A stretch of 62,876 nucleotides of DNA from Thalassovita litoralis. Lineage in GTDB: Bacteria > Pseudomonadota > Alphaproteobacteria > Rhodobacterales > Rhodobacteraceae. Below, piece by piece: positions 30,324 to 39,482 of the stretch; within the stretch, counting starts at the first letter, position 1, and every line of letters starts with the position of its first letter. Where the stretch lies: contig NZ_FXTO01000020.1 of NCBI RefSeq assembly GCF_900182725.1, positions 1-62,876 on the forward strand, read 5' to 3'. The notes beneath the pieces were generated by a model that saw only the letters and a list, made by a program, of their open reading frames with translations, was not told the DNA's origin and did not search any database. The position numbers and the translations under genes are program-made.

Positions 30324-31405
30324 CGCGCGCCCCCTTTGAACTGGCCGATGGCATGGGCCACGCGGCGGCAGGACGGTTCATCCCCCACGGTGATCCGCAA
30401 ACAATGCGGCAGGCCATAACCGGCCACCTTGCGCACGATAATGCCTTGCGATTTCAGATAGGTATCGCAGTCGTCCGCCTCTTGTGCCGATCCGAACCGG
30501 GCCAGAATAAAGTTGGTGCTGGACGGGTCCGACTCTACGCCATGCGCCGCCAAGGCCTCGCCCAACCATGCCCGCAAGCGCGCGTTATCCGCCCGGCATT
30601 TATCGGTATAGGCCACATCGCGCACGGCAGCTTCGGCAGCGCCAAGCTGTACGTTGGACAGGTTAAAGGGCTGACGCACCCGGTTCAGCACGTCGATAAT
30701 CGCACGCGGGGCATAGCCCCAGCCGATCCGCAGCCCGCCCAAACCGTAGATTTTGGAAAAGGTGCGCGTCATGATCACGTTGTCCCGCGCCTGTACCAGC
30801 GCCGCCCCGCCATCAAACCCATCCACAAATTCCGCATAGGCGCCATCCAGAACCAGCAACGCCCCTTCGGGCAGGCCAGCGGCCAGACGGGCGCATTCAT
30901 CTTCGGCCAGCAGGGTGCCGGTGGGGTTGGCCGGGTTGGCGATGAACACGATCCGCGTTTTATCGGTGCAGGCCGCCAGAATGGCATCCACGTCAACCAC
31001 GCGATCCTTTTCCGGCACCTTGACCGGCGTCGCACCAACCGCATGGGCCAGGATCGGATACATGGAAAACCCATGTTCGGTATAAATCACCTCGTCCCCC
31101 GGACCGGCATAGGATTGCGCCACGAATTGCAGCACCTCGTCCGAGCCAACGCCACAAATGATGTTATCGGCCTCTAGTCCGTGAATATCCGCAATCGCAG
31201 CCCGCAACCCGGCATGGTCGGTGGGCGGATAGCGATGCAGTTCAAACGACGCCCGGCGCAATGCTTCAATCGCCGCTTGGCTGGGACCATAGGGATTTTC
31301 GTTGGAACTTAGCTTCACCACGTCCGAAACACCCTCGACATGGCTGGCACCACCGACATACAGCGCAATCTCCATAATGCCGGGTTGGGGGGTGATCTTG
31401 GTCAT
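30320..31405 (-). CDS. hisC: histidinol-phosphate aminotransferase
   Basis: PLP enzyme of 361 residues acting in histidine synthesis and probably also in aromatic amino acid transamination. The [13 protein letters not shown]-terminal motif, [16 protein letters not shown] and the Schiff-base lysine in [15 protein letters not shown] (K218) are intact. It is the first gene of the hisC-tyrC-extensin operon. The start ATG at 31405 is preceded by AAGGAGA in the minus direction. Confidence 0.94.
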   Translation of the reverse strand: MTKITPQPGIMEIALYVGGASHVEGVSDVVKLSSNENPYGPSQAAIEALRRASFELHRYPPTDHAGLRAAIADIHGLEADNIICGVGSDEVLQFVAQSYAGPGDEVIYTEHGFSMYPILAHAVGATPVKVPEKDRVVDVDAILAACTDKTRIVFIANPANPTGTLLAEDECARLAAGLPEGALLVLDGAYAEFVDGFDGGAALVQARDNVIMTRTFSKIYGLGGLRIGWGYAPRAIIDVLNRVRQPFNLSNVQLGAAEAAVRDVAYTDKCRADNARLRAWLGEALAAHGVESDPSSTNFILARFGSAQEADDCDTYLKSQGIIVRKVAGYGLPHCLRITVGDEPSCRRVAHAIGQFKGGAR

Positions 31406-31567
31406 GGTTTGGTCTCCTTCACCTTCTCCTTACAAAGCCCCCTTGGCCAAGTGAAGGTTGAAACGGTTCATATCGTCTTTTCCTGAAACGTCCCTGCCAA
31501 CGCGTTGCCAAACTGCCATGACTGGCGTTTTATTCAGGGCATTCCGCTGCCGATTTCCCAAAACAGA

Positions 31568-31603
31568 AAAACCCGCCGCACGAGGCCTCGTGCGACGGGT
31601 TTT
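31568..31603 (-). terminator. strong hairpin terminator after rpsD
   Basis: A long palindrome centred on GCACGAGGCCTCGTGC (31578-31593) with outer arms AAAACCCG and CGGGTTTT and one mismatch. It lies 31 bases past the rpsD stop and upstream of hisC, and can act in both directions. Confidence 0.88.
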
Positions 31604-31633
31604 CCAAAATTTGAATATTCCGGCGAAGAACCC

Positions 31634-32254
31634 TTAGTTCTTCGCGTAGAATTCCACGACCAGGTTCGGTTCCATCATCACCGGGTACGGAACATCCGAC
31701 AGGCCCGGAGTACGCACGAATTTCGCGGTCATTTTGGAATGGTCAGCTTCGATGTAATCAGGCACATCACGCTCGGCCAGTTGCACGGCTTCCAGCAGCG
31801 CGGTCATCTGACGCGATTTTTCGCGGACTTCCACAACGTCGCCTTCTTTCACGCGGTAGGACGGAATGTTCACCGGCTTGCCATTCACCAGAACGTGACC
31901 GTGGTTCACGAACTGACGTGCAGCGAACACGGTCGGCACGAATTTCGCGCGGTAAACAACGGCGTCCAGGCGGCGCTCCAGCAGACCGATCAGGTTTTCA
32001 CCAGTATCGCCCTTCACACGCTCGGCTTCGCCATAGATGCGACGGAATTGTTTTTCGGTCAGATCGCCGTAGTAGCCTTTCAGCTTCTGCTTGGCGCGCA
32101 GCTGGGTGCCGAAGTCGGACAGTTTGCCCTTGCGGCGCTGGCCGTGCTGGCCGGGGCCGTATTCGCGGCGGTTAACAGGCGACTTGGGGCGGCCCCAGAT
32201 GTTTTCGCCCATGCGGCGGTCAATTTTGTACTTGGCAGACGTGCGTTTGGTCAC
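31634..32254 (-). CDS. rpsD: 30S ribosomal protein S4
   Basis: The 206-residue primary 16S rRNA-binding protein. It starts [21 protein letters not shown] and has the S4 RNA-binding domain in [20 protein letters not shown] and [17 protein letters not shown], ending with VVEFYAKN. It lacks the zinc-binding cysteines, so it is the C-minus form usual in alphaproteobacteria. It is monocistronic, as expected in this group where rpsD sits outside the main ribosomal clusters. Confidence 0.98.
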   Translation of the reverse strand: MTKRTSAKYKIDRRMGENIWGRPKSPVNRREYGPGQHGQRRKGKLSDFGTQLRAKQKLKGYYGDLTEKQFRRIYGEAERVKGDTGENLIGLLERRLDAVVYRAKFVPTVFAARQFVNHGHVLVNGKPVNIPSYRVKEGDVVEVREKSRQMTALLEAVQLAERDVPDYIEADHSKMTAKFVRTPGLSDVPYPVMMEPNLVVEFYAKN

Positions 32255-32420
32255 GGCTGATCTCCTTCTAAAGGTCGAGGCCCAAAGGCCACTATGAAGG
32301 GCGTTGTCCTCTTGGCCGAAGCCATGACAGGCATACCCCTTGCGGGGGCCACCAACACCAATGAAGTCGCGCTTATAGACGAAGCCGGGACAGAGTCAAC
32401 GCTGTTTCTGCCTGCGCGGA

Positions 32421-33500
32421 TCAGGCCAGTTCATGCGCCAGAATAGCGGCTTCGGGGCGGCTTAGCACCCGGCGAGCATAATCGCCATATTCTGCGGGAT
32501 CATCCATTACATCAGGGCGGACAGCCGCCAAGCGGCGCCGATCACTGTCTTCCAAGGCATCGAAATGCGCACTGGCGGGGTGGAAGCTTTCGGTTTCAAC
32601 CCCGTTCGCGCGGATCACATGATGATCTGGCAGCAATATATGGATATAAGACACTTCGCGCAGCCCCATATCCACATTCACGCTATGGCCATTCACCAGA
32701 TCACGGGCCGCCACCAGCACCTCGGACGTATTGAACAGCGCCCGCGCCGCATCCCCCCGCAACAACAGGCGATGATCGGGGGACACCAGTAATTCCTGAT
32801 CCGGGCGTTCAACCCCAAACGCCCCGGCGCGGATACGAATAGGACGCAGATAAGGCATTACATATAGACGCGCCCCAGTCATCCGGCGGCGTCCGATCCA
32901 CTGGATTTCCTGTGCGCCGCTGTCTTGTGTCTGCACCTGATCACCTTCGCGCAGGTCTTCGACCAGACGCACACCATCGGGGGTGTCGATCCGAGTGCCG
33001 GGGGTAAAACAGATCACCCCCCGCCGAGTATCATAGACTTCGCCGCCATCATCAGGCCGCAGCGCGGTATGAACCACCCACAATTCGCGGTCTTGTGGCG
33101 GCGATTCCCCCACGAACATTGCCAGCGGTGCGCCGCCTGCCCCCGCCTCGATCACCGTGACAGTATAAGAGCGTTGCCCATCAGTGACGATGAAATACAT
33201 ATCGCGCAAAGGACGAGCCGCAATCGGCGCATCCTTGCCCTTATCCGACATCGCCAAACCCACCAGCCGCGACACCATGCGCGCCGCGCTTCGGCGGAGG
33301 GTGTCCTCGCCGTTCGCATTCTCCAGACGCAACAGATCGTTCCGGCCATCGACGCGCAGCGCCTTTCCGTGCCAGCCCCACAAGGCGCCAACTGCCATCT
33401 GCCCCGGCAGCGCGGCCCGCAAGCCATCTAGTTCTGTTTGCGACCAAGAAATGACGAACGTGCCGTGATAGCCCGTTCCCATTACCTGTATGCCTGCCAT
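32421..33500 (-). CDS. Hint-domain protein
   Basis: A 359-residue protein with an N-terminal part of about 160 residues that I do not recognise and a C-terminal Hedgehog/intein (Hint) domain beginning ICFTPGTRIDTPDGVRLVEDL (C164). The block GDQVQTQDSGAQEIQWIGRR and the later VSPDHRLLLRGD and VNVDMGLREVSYIHILLPDH are typical of the bacterial Hint families expanded in Rhodobacteraceae. The HNDHHV-like segment DHHVIRANGVETESFHP follows. Autoprocessing has been shown for Hint domains in general, but the role of this family is unknown. It has no signal peptide; related proteins may leave through type I secretion. Confidence 0.88.
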   Translation of the reverse strand: MAGIQVMGTGYHGTFVISWSQTELDGLRAALPGQMAVGALWGWHGKALRVDGRNDLLRLENANGEDTLRRSAARMVSRLVGLAMSDKGKDAPIAARPLRDMYFIVTDGQRSYTVTVIEAGAGGAPLAMFVGESPPQDRELWVVHTALRPDDGGEVYDTRRGVICFTPGTRIDTPDGVRLVEDLREGDQVQTQDSGAQEIQWIGRRRMTGARLYVMPYLRPIRIRAGAFGVERPDQELLVSPDHRLLLRGDAARALFNTSEVLVAARDLVNGHSVNVDMGLREVSYIHILLPDHHVIRANGVETESFHPASAHFDALEDSDRRRLAAVRPDVMDDPAEYGDYARRVLSRPEAAILAHELA

Positions 33501-33589
33501 TTTTATGTTTTATTACATGCAGAATATCAGATGATTTCTGCATTGCATAGCCTAACAAGCTGCCAGAAACCCTAAAATTCAGGGCAGTT

Positions 33590-34840
33590 TCAATCAGTTG
33601 CCGCAGAGTCACCCCGAATGTTCGCCCCGCTGCGGCCGATCAGTTGGCGATAAAGCTCGGGATCGGTATCGCCTTCGGTGCCGAACAGCATCACGCGCGA
33701 CTGGCCATCCAGCCCCAGCAATTCCCTAGCCTGCGGGTCACTTAACCCCGCCCGCAGCCCCGCCAACCCGGCCACGGCTGATTCCCCGGCCACAACCGGC
33801 GTATCGCCCCCGGTCGGCAAAGCCAGATCCCGCATCGCCTGCACCGCCGCTGCATCGGTAACAGTCATCACCGCATCGCCGTGATCGCGTAAAATCTCCC
33901 ATGCCAGCGCAGAAATCTCGCCGCAGGCCAGCCCGGCCATCAACGTATCCAAATCGCCATGTACCGCCGTGGGTTTCCCCGCCCGGATGCTTTCCAGCCA
34001 ACAGGCGGATTGATCCGGGTCCACCAGCACGATCCGGGGCCGTGATGCCCCCCAGCGCCGCTTGGCCTGTGCGGCGACCGCTGCCGCCATACCACCCACC
34101 CCGGTTTGCAGGAAAATATGGGTCGGGGGCAGGTCAACCGCATCAAACGCTTCAGCGGCCATAACCTCGTACCCCTGCATCACATCGCGCGGCACATCCA
34201 TGTAACCGGGATAAGACGTATCCGAGACAACAAACCAGCCTTCGCGCGTCGCCACATCCTGCGCCTCGCGCACGCTGTCATCGTAGTTACCCGCGCAGCG
34301 GCGTACCTCGGCCCCGTATGCCTCGATCGCGGATTTACGCCCCTCGGACACCCCTGCATGGATAAAGATCACACAGTTGCAGCCAAAACTTTGCGCACCC
34401 CATGCAACGGACCGCCCATGATTGCCATCGGTCGCACAACAGACTGTAATTTTCGCGGCCTCTTCGGGATGGGCAATCGCGGTGATTTCCTCCATCCCGA
34501 CCGCCCGGCCCAGTGCGGCGCCAATCTTTGCCTGCAACAGACGCGCCACCGCATAGGCCCCGCCCAGCGCTTTGAAACTGCCCAGACCAAAGCGCCCGCC
34601 TTCGTCTTTGTAATACAGGCCCGCGACACCCAATTGCCCAGCCAAATCCGGCAACACAACCAAGGGCGTTTCCGCATACCCCGGCCAGCCGCCAATCGTC
34701 GCCCGTGCAGCAGACAGCCCTGCATCGCTAAGGATGGCGTTTTGCGCATCCGTCCACGCCGCCCCGACAGCGGCCTGTTCGTTCACGCACAGGGCAAAGG
34801 CCGCCTCGGTTCCTGCCTTACGCTCGATACACTGCGCCAT
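33590..34840 (-). CDS. dpaL: 2,3-diaminopropionate ammonia-lyase
   Basis: A 416-residue fold-type II PLP enzyme (YgeX/DpaL family) that converts 2,3-diaminopropionate to pyruvate and two ammonia. The PLP lysine is in GLGSFKALGGAYA (K90); CCATDGNHGRSVAWGA is the phosphate and substrate loop, and FLQTGVGGMAAAVAA the glycine-rich PLP phosphate site. YKDEGGRFGLGSFK is the specific DpaL block. It is alone on the minus strand between the Hint gene and hpaR; no transporter is beside it. Confidence 0.92.
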   Translation of the reverse strand: MAQCIERKAGTEAAFALCVNEQAAVGAAWTDAQNAILSDAGLSAARATIGGWPGYAETPLVVLPDLAGQLGVAGLYYKDEGGRFGLGSFKALGGAYAVARLLQAKIGAALGRAVGMEEITAIAHPEEAAKITVCCATDGNHGRSVAWGAQSFGCNCVIFIHAGVSEGRKSAIEAYGAEVRRCAGNYDDSVREAQDVATREGWFVVSDTSYPGYMDVPRDVMQGYEVMAAEAFDAVDLPPTHIFLQTGVGGMAAAVAAQAKRRWGASRPRIVLVDPDQSACWLESIRAGKPTAVHGDLDTLMAGLACGEISALAWEILRDHGDAVMTVTDAAAVQAMRDLALPTGGDTPVVAGESAVAGLAGLRAGLSDPQARELLGLDGQSRVMLFGTEGDTDPELYRQLIGRSGANIRGDSAATD

Positions 34841-35000
34841 CTTGCCTACCCCGCGTGATTTCAGATGCTTCTGCGGAGTCCGCTCGGAAAACCGCCTATG
34901 ATCGAACAGACCACAGCCCTACGGCCATGAACAAGCCCTAATGCCCATCCCGGTCCCGCAGATCACTTGCGACAATCACATTTGCCAAACCGGAACAGAA

Positions 35001-35456
35001 TTACCGCCCGGTATCACGCTCCAACGCGTCCAGTTCGTTCAGCAAATCCAGCAACGCGTTCAGCTTGTCCGGGCCAAAGCTTTCGCGCAGCCACGCATTC
35101 AGCCGCTGGCTTTCCTGCATGTTATCCACGATCACCTGACGCCCTTCGTCCGTGATGGACACCAATTGTTTGCGCCGGTCTGTCGGGTGCGGGGCGCGGC
35201 TGATCAGCCCCTTGCCTTCCAGCGTTTGCAATATCCGCGTCAGGGATGGCAGCAGCAAACAGGACCGTTCCGCGATTTCCGTGGGGTCCAGCGTGCCGCG
35301 TTCGTTCAGCACCCGCAACACGCGCCACTGCTGTTCGGTCACGCCCACATCCGCCAACATCGCTCGGATCGGTCCCATCACCTTTTCACGGGCGCGCAAC
35401 AGCGCGATAGGCAGCGACCGATTCGTTTCAGGCGGGGGCGTAGTCTTGGCATCCAT
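35001..35456 (-). CDS. hpaR: homoprotocatechuate operon repressor HpaR (MarR family)
   Basis: A 151-residue MarR-type winged-helix repressor. The block SLPIALLRAREKVMGPIR, then VTEQQWRVLRVLNERG and the recognition region LLLPSLTRILQTLEGKGLI with the wing DRRKQLVSITDEG match HpaR/HpcR. The start at ATG 35456 fits the family; the longer frame would cross the divergent promoter. It is transcribed away from the hpa operon, and a perfect 12-bp palindrome lies in the shared intergenic region. The ligand is expected to be homoprotocatechuate or related phenylacetates. Confidence 0.92.
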   Translation of the reverse strand: MDAKTTPPPETNRSLPIALLRAREKVMGPIRAMLADVGVTEQQWRVLRVLNERGTLDPTEIAERSCLLLPSLTRILQTLEGKGLISRAPHPTDRRKQLVSITDEGRQVIVDNMQESQRLNAWLRESFGPDKLNALLDLLNELDALERDTGR

Positions 35457-35523
35457 GCCCCTTCTTTGCCCGTGTTTTTTGCAACTGACAATATGGGGGC
35501 TTGACGCAGGCAGTCGCATTTGC

Positions 35524-35535
35524 TTAACATGTTAA
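35524..35535. promoter_or_regulatory. candidate HpaR operator
   Basis: TTAACATGTTAA is a perfect 12-bp palindrome, 68 bases from the hpaR start and 33 bases before hpaF, in a divergent promoter. MarR proteins bind such short palindromes. Recognition by HpaR is inferred. Confidence 0.55.
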
Positions 35536-35567
35536 CAACAATTTAGTGCGCCGCCCGTGGAGGACAC

Positions 35568-35951
35568 ATGCCGCATTTCATGATCGACTATTCCGCCAAC
35601 CTGGAGGATGCGCTGGACTGGCCCGCCTTTTGCGACCTGCTGCGGCGCGAAGCGATTGCCACAGGGGTTTTCCCATTGGCCGGGGTCCGGGTGCGGGCCT
35701 TTCGGGCCGATCATGTATCCATCGCCGATGGCGATCCAAAACACGGCTATATCGACCTTAGCGTTCGCTTGCGGGCAGGCCGCGATCTGGAGACCCGCAA
35801 ACGCGCAACAGCGGCCATTTTCGCTGCCGCCGAAACCTTCTTGAAACCTGTGATGGCTACCCGCTCGCTCGCCCTGTCGATGGAGATGCGGGACATCGAC
35901 CCCGAACTTTCGCCAAAAACCGGCACGATCCGCGACCACCTGAAAGGCTGA
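35568..35951 (+). CDS. hpaF: 5-carboxymethyl-2-hydroxymuconate delta-isomerase
   Basis: A 127-residue tautomerase-superfamily enzyme. Pro1 after loss of Met (MPHFMIDYS) is the catalytic base. It isomerises 5-carboxymethyl-2-hydroxymuconate in the homoprotocatechuate meta-cleavage pathway. SVRLRAGRDLETRKRATAAI is the family core. It is first in the operon; the next gene starts 3 bases after its stop. Confidence 0.92.
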   Translation: MPHFMIDYSANLEDALDWPAFCDLLRREAIATGVFPLAGVRVRAFRADHVSIADGDPKHGYIDLSVRLRAGRDLETRKRATAAIFAAAETFLKPVMATRSLALSMEMRDIDPELSPKTGTIRDHLKG

Positions 35952-35954
35952 CCC

Positions 35955-37466
35955 ATGTCCGAGCTTGAAACCAATCTTGACAAACTGAACACCTATCTGG
36001 CGCGCTTCAAGGAAACCGGCGTGATGAACCGTATCGGCGGTCAGGACGTCCCCGCCCAAAGCGGCGCGACCTTTGAAAACACCTCGCCCGTGGATGAAAG
36101 CTATATTTGCGCGGTCGCCAAATCCGGTGCCACAGACATCGACGCCGCCGCACAGGCCGCAAAGGCCGCGTTCCCGGCATGGCGGGACATGCCCGCGACC
36201 GAACGCAAGAAAATCCTGCACAAAATCGCTGATGGCATCGTGGCACGGGCCGAAGAAATCGCGCTGTGTGAATGCTGGGACACCGGGCAGGCACTGCGTT
36301 TCATGTCCAAGGCCGCGTTGCGCGGGGCGGAAAACTTCCGCTTTTTCGCAGACAAGGCACCGGCGGCGCGGGATGGTCAACATTTGCCGTCCCCCACGTT
36401 GATGAACATCACCACCCGCACGCCCATTGGCCCGATTGGGGTGATTACCCCGTGGAACACACCCTTCATGCTGTCCACATGGAAAATCGCCCCCGCGCTG
36501 GCGGCGGGCTGTACCGTGGTTCACAAACCGGCTGAATTCAGCCCCGTCACCGCCCGCATCCTGATGGAAATCGCCGAAGAGGCCGGATTGCCCGCTGGTG
36601 TGTGGAACCTGGTCAACGGATTTGGCGAAGACGCAGGCAAAGCACTGACCGAACATCCCGACATCAAGGCCATCGCCTTTGTCGGGGAATCCAAAACCGG
36701 CAGCATGATCATGAAACAGGGCGCGGACACCCTGAAACGTGTGCATTTTGAACTGGGCGGCAAAAATCCCGTTATCGTGTTCGACGACGCCGATCTGGAC
36801 CGTGCGCTGGATGCCGCGATTTTCATGATCTATTCGCTGAACGGCGAGCGCTGCACTTCGTCCAGCCGTTTGCTGGTGCAATCCAGCATCGCGGATGATT
36901 TTCTGTCGAAACTAACCGCCCGCGTGAACAACATCCGTGTGGGCCACCCGCTTGACCCGCAAACCGAGGTTGGCCCACTGATCCACAAGACCCATTTCGG
37001 CAAGGTGTGCAGCTATTTCGACATCGCCAAACAGGACGGCGCCACCATCGCCGCCGGGGGCGAGGCGCTGGACCAGCCCGGCTATTACGTCAAACCCACC
37101 CTGTTCACCGGCGCGAAAAACGACATGCGGATCGCGCAGGAAGAAATCTTTGGCCCGGTGCTGACCGCCATCCCCTTTGACACCGAAGAGGACGCGCTGG
37201 AGATCGCCAACTCTGTGCAATACGGTCTGACCGGCTATGTCTGGACACAGGACATCACCCGCGCCCTGCGCTTCACGAACAAGCTGGAAGCGGGGATGAT
37301 CTGGGTGAACAGCGAAAACGTGCGCCACCTACCCACGCCCTTTGGCGGGGTCAAGGCATCCGGCATCGGGCGTGACGGCGGTGATTGGTCGTTCGAATTC
37401 TACATGGAACAGAAACACATCGGTCTGGCCATCGGTCAACACCACATTCCCCGGCTGGGCGCATAA
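35955..37466 (+). CDS. hpaE: 5-carboxymethyl-2-hydroxymuconate semialdehyde dehydrogenase
   Basis: NAD-dependent aldehyde dehydrogenase of 503 residues that oxidises the ring-cleavage product CHMS to 5-carboxymethyl-2-hydroxymuconate. The general-base Glu is in FELGGKNP (E266) and the nucleophilic Cys in NGERCTSSSRLL (C300); the NAD-binding TPWNTPFMLSTWK is intact. The C-terminal half ends with GGVKASGIGRDGGDWSFEFY, typical of HpaE. Confidence 0.95.
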   Translation: MSELETNLDKLNTYLARFKETGVMNRIGGQDVPAQSGATFENTSPVDESYICAVAKSGATDIDAAAQAAKAAFPAWRDMPATERKKILHKIADGIVARAEEIALCECWDTGQALRFMSKAALRGAENFRFFADKAPAARDGQHLPSPTLMNITTRTPIGPIGVITPWNTPFMLSTWKIAPALAAGCTVVHKPAEFSPVTARILMEIAEEAGLPAGVWNLVNGFGEDAGKALTEHPDIKAIAFVGESKTGSMIMKQGADTLKRVHFELGGKNPVIVFDDADLDRALDAAIFMIYSLNGERCTSSSRLLVQSSIADDFLSKLTARVNNIRVGHPLDPQTEVGPLIHKTHFGKVCSYFDIAKQDGATIAAGGEALDQPGYYVKPTLFTGAKNDMRIAQEEIFGPVLTAIPFDTEEDALEIANSVQYGLTGYVWTQDITRALRFTNKLEAGMIWVNSENVRHLPTPFGGVKASGIGRDGGDWSFEFYMEQKHIGLAIGQHHIPRLGA

Positions 37467-37511
37467 CCCGCCCAAGGAAACGCGCGAAGTTTCTTCAGGA
37501 GGAGAAAGAAA

Positions 37512-38366
37512 ATGGGTGAAATCGTACTGGCCGCCAAGGTCACACATGTGCCGACCATGCTGATGTCGGAACAACCCGGCCCCATCGAAGGCAAACGCCA
37601 ACCCGCAATTGACGGGCATTATGAAATCGCCCGCCGCGCCAAGGCGCTGGGGGCGGATACCGTGGTGGTCTGCGATACCCATTGGGTGATCAACGCGGGC
37701 TTTCACATCAACGCCAACAGCCGGTTCCACGGCCTGTTCACCTCGAATGAATTCCCGCAGTTCATTCAGAATTTGCCCTATGACTATCAGGGCAACCCCG
37801 CCTTGGGCGACGCCATTGCCGAAGCGGCCACAAAGCGCGGCGCCTATACCCTGTCACACCATCTGGACAGTCTGGAACTGGAATATGGCACGCTGGTGCC
37901 GATGCGGTTCATGGCGCGGGAACATGAAATGAAGGTCGTTTCCATCGCCGCATGGGCCACCGTCCACGGCCACGACGAAAGCCGCATCGTTGGCGAAGCC
38001 ATCCGCGAAGCGATCGAAGCCAGCGACAGCAAGGTTCTGCTGTTGGCCAGCGGCAGCCTGTCCCACAAGATTTGGGCGAACAAGGACTATGCCGCCAACA
38101 ACGGCACCTTTACCATCAGTTCCGAATTCAACCGCCAGATGGACCTGCATGTGCTGGATATGTGGAAACGCGGCGATCACGCCACCTTTTTGAAAATGCT
38201 GCCGGAATATGCGCAATTCTGCTGCGGCGAAGGGTCCATGCACGATACCGCCATGCTGTATGGCGCGCTTGGCTGGGACAGCTACGATAAACCCTGCGAG
38301 GTCGTGACCGAGTATTTCCCAAGCTCGGGCACCGGCCAAACCAATGTGATTTTCCCGGTCACCTGA
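37512..38366 (+). CDS. hpaD: 3,4-dihydroxyphenylacetate 2,3-dioxygenase, type III (LigB fold)
   Basis: A 284-residue extradiol dioxygenase of the LigB superfamily, the form used by enterobacterial HpaD. It cleaves homoprotocatechuate to 5-carboxymethyl-2-hydroxymuconate semialdehyde. Ligand and catalytic histidines can be seen in KVTHVPTM (H12) and CDTHWVIN (H57), and in LSHHLDSLELEYGTLVPM. The ATG at 37512 has AGGAGG upstream. The next gene encodes an unrelated enzyme for the same reaction. Confidence 0.92.
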   Translation: MGEIVLAAKVTHVPTMLMSEQPGPIEGKRQPAIDGHYEIARRAKALGADTVVVCDTHWVINAGFHINANSRFHGLFTSNEFPQFIQNLPYDYQGNPALGDAIAEAATKRGAYTLSHHLDSLELEYGTLVPMRFMAREHEMKVVSIAAWATVHGHDESRIVGEAIREAIEASDSKVLLLASGSLSHKIWANKDYAANNGTFTISSEFNRQMDLHVLDMWKRGDHATFLKMLPEYAQFCCGEGSMHDTAMLYGALGWDSYDKPCEVVTEYFPSSGTGQTNVIFPVT

Positions 38367-38395
38367 CCGGCCCGACACCAACAGGAGAACACCAA

Positions 38396-39376
38396 ATGCC
38401 CGTTCCCGTCCCCAATCTTTATCCGGCCTTCAACATCGTGCGGCTTAGCCATGTGGAACTGATCGTCACCGATCTGGCCGCATCCCGTGCCTTCTATGTG
38501 GACACGCTGGGCCTGCAAATCACCGACGAAGATGATCAGACGATCTATCTTCGGGCGATGGAAGAACGCGGCCATCACTGCATGATCCTGCGCAAAGGGG
38601 ATAAGCCAACGGTCAACTACCTGTCCTACAAGGTTTATTCCGAAAAGGATCTGGATCTGGCCGAAGCGTGGTTTCAGGAAAAAGGCCTGCCGGTGGCATG
38701 GGTGACGCGCCCCTATCAGGGCCGCACCCTGCGCACGCAGGATATTTTCGGCGCCCCGATGGAGTTTTATTACCAGATGGACCGGCTGGCCCCGATCCAT
38801 CAGCAATACAAGCTGTATAACGGGGTCAAACCGCTGCGGATCGACCATTTCAATTGCTTCAGCCCGGATGTCGATGCCTCGGTTGCGTTCTATAACGAAA
38901 TGGGCTTCCGCGTGACCGAATATACCGAGGACGAGGAAAGCGGGAACCTGTGGGCGGCATGGATGCACCGCAAGGGCGGCATCCACGACATCGCCTTTAC
39001 CAATGGCACGGGCCCCCGTCTGCACCACACCGCGTTCTGGGTGCCGACCCCGCTGAACATCATCGACCTGCTGGATTTGATGAGCACCACCGGCTACCTG
39101 TCCAACATCGAACGCGGACCGGGGCGGCACGGGATTTCCAATGCCTTTTTCCTGTATATTCTGGACCCCGACGGCCACCGGATCGAGATTTATTGCTCGG
39201 ACTATCAAACCGTTGACCCGGATCTGGAACCGATCAAATGGGATCTGAAAGACCCGCAACGCCAAACCCTGTGGGGATCGCCCGCACCGAAATCGTGGTT
39301 CGAGCATGGCAGCACCTTTGAAGGGGTGGACCTGCGCGACAGCAAAATGAAAGCCCAGCCGATCATCGCGCCGTGA
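38396..39376 (+). CDS. 3,4-dihydroxyphenylacetate 2,3-dioxygenase, type I (VOC fold)
   Basis: A 326-residue vicinal-oxygen-chelate extradiol dioxygenase like the Brevibacterium and Arthrobacter homoprotocatechuate dioxygenases. Metal ligands are visible as H151 (RIDHFNC), H210/H211 (LHHTAFW) and E264 (RIEIYCSDY), with the acid-base His near 197 (GIHDIAF). It has an N-terminal VOC module (18-128) and a catalytic C-terminal one (148-270). All residues needed for activity seem present. It begins 29 bases after hpaD with AGGAGA upstream, in the middle of the hpa operon, so a second, non-homologous enzyme for the same step is encoded here. Confidence 0.9.
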   Translation: MPVPVPNLYPAFNIVRLSHVELIVTDLAASRAFYVDTLGLQITDEDDQTIYLRAMEERGHHCMILRKGDKPTVNYLSYKVYSEKDLDLAEAWFQEKGLPVAWVTRPYQGRTLRTQDIFGAPMEFYYQMDRLAPIHQQYKLYNGVKPLRIDHFNCFSPDVDASVAFYNEMGFRVTEYTEDEESGNLWAAWMHRKGGIHDIAFTNGTGPRLHHTAFWVPTPLNIIDLLDLMSTTGYLSNIERGPGRHGISNAFFLYILDPDGHRIEIYCSDYQTVDPDLEPIKWDLKDPQRQTLWGSPAPKSWFEHGSTFEGVDLRDSKMKAQPIIAP

Positions 39377-39389
39377 CAACGAAGGGGGC

Positions 39390-39476
39390 GCAAAATTCTT
39401 GGTAAGAATTTTGCCCGGAAAATTTCAAATTTTCCGGGCCTCCGGCGGGAGTATTTTGGATCAGAAAGAAGCAGGA
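39390..39476 (+). repeat. tandem-hairpin intergenic repeat with GAGTATTT motif
   Basis: GCAAAATTCTT (39390-39400) pairs perfectly with 39404-39414. Then arms of 13 bases, 39413-39425 and 39427-39439, pair around one base. These are followed by GGGAGTATTTTGGATCAGAA and AGAAG. The last part recurs near 47.24 and 55.15 kb. It sits inside the hpa operon and supplies the ribosome site of hpaG. Confidence 0.75.
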
Positions 39477-39482
39477 ATGAGT

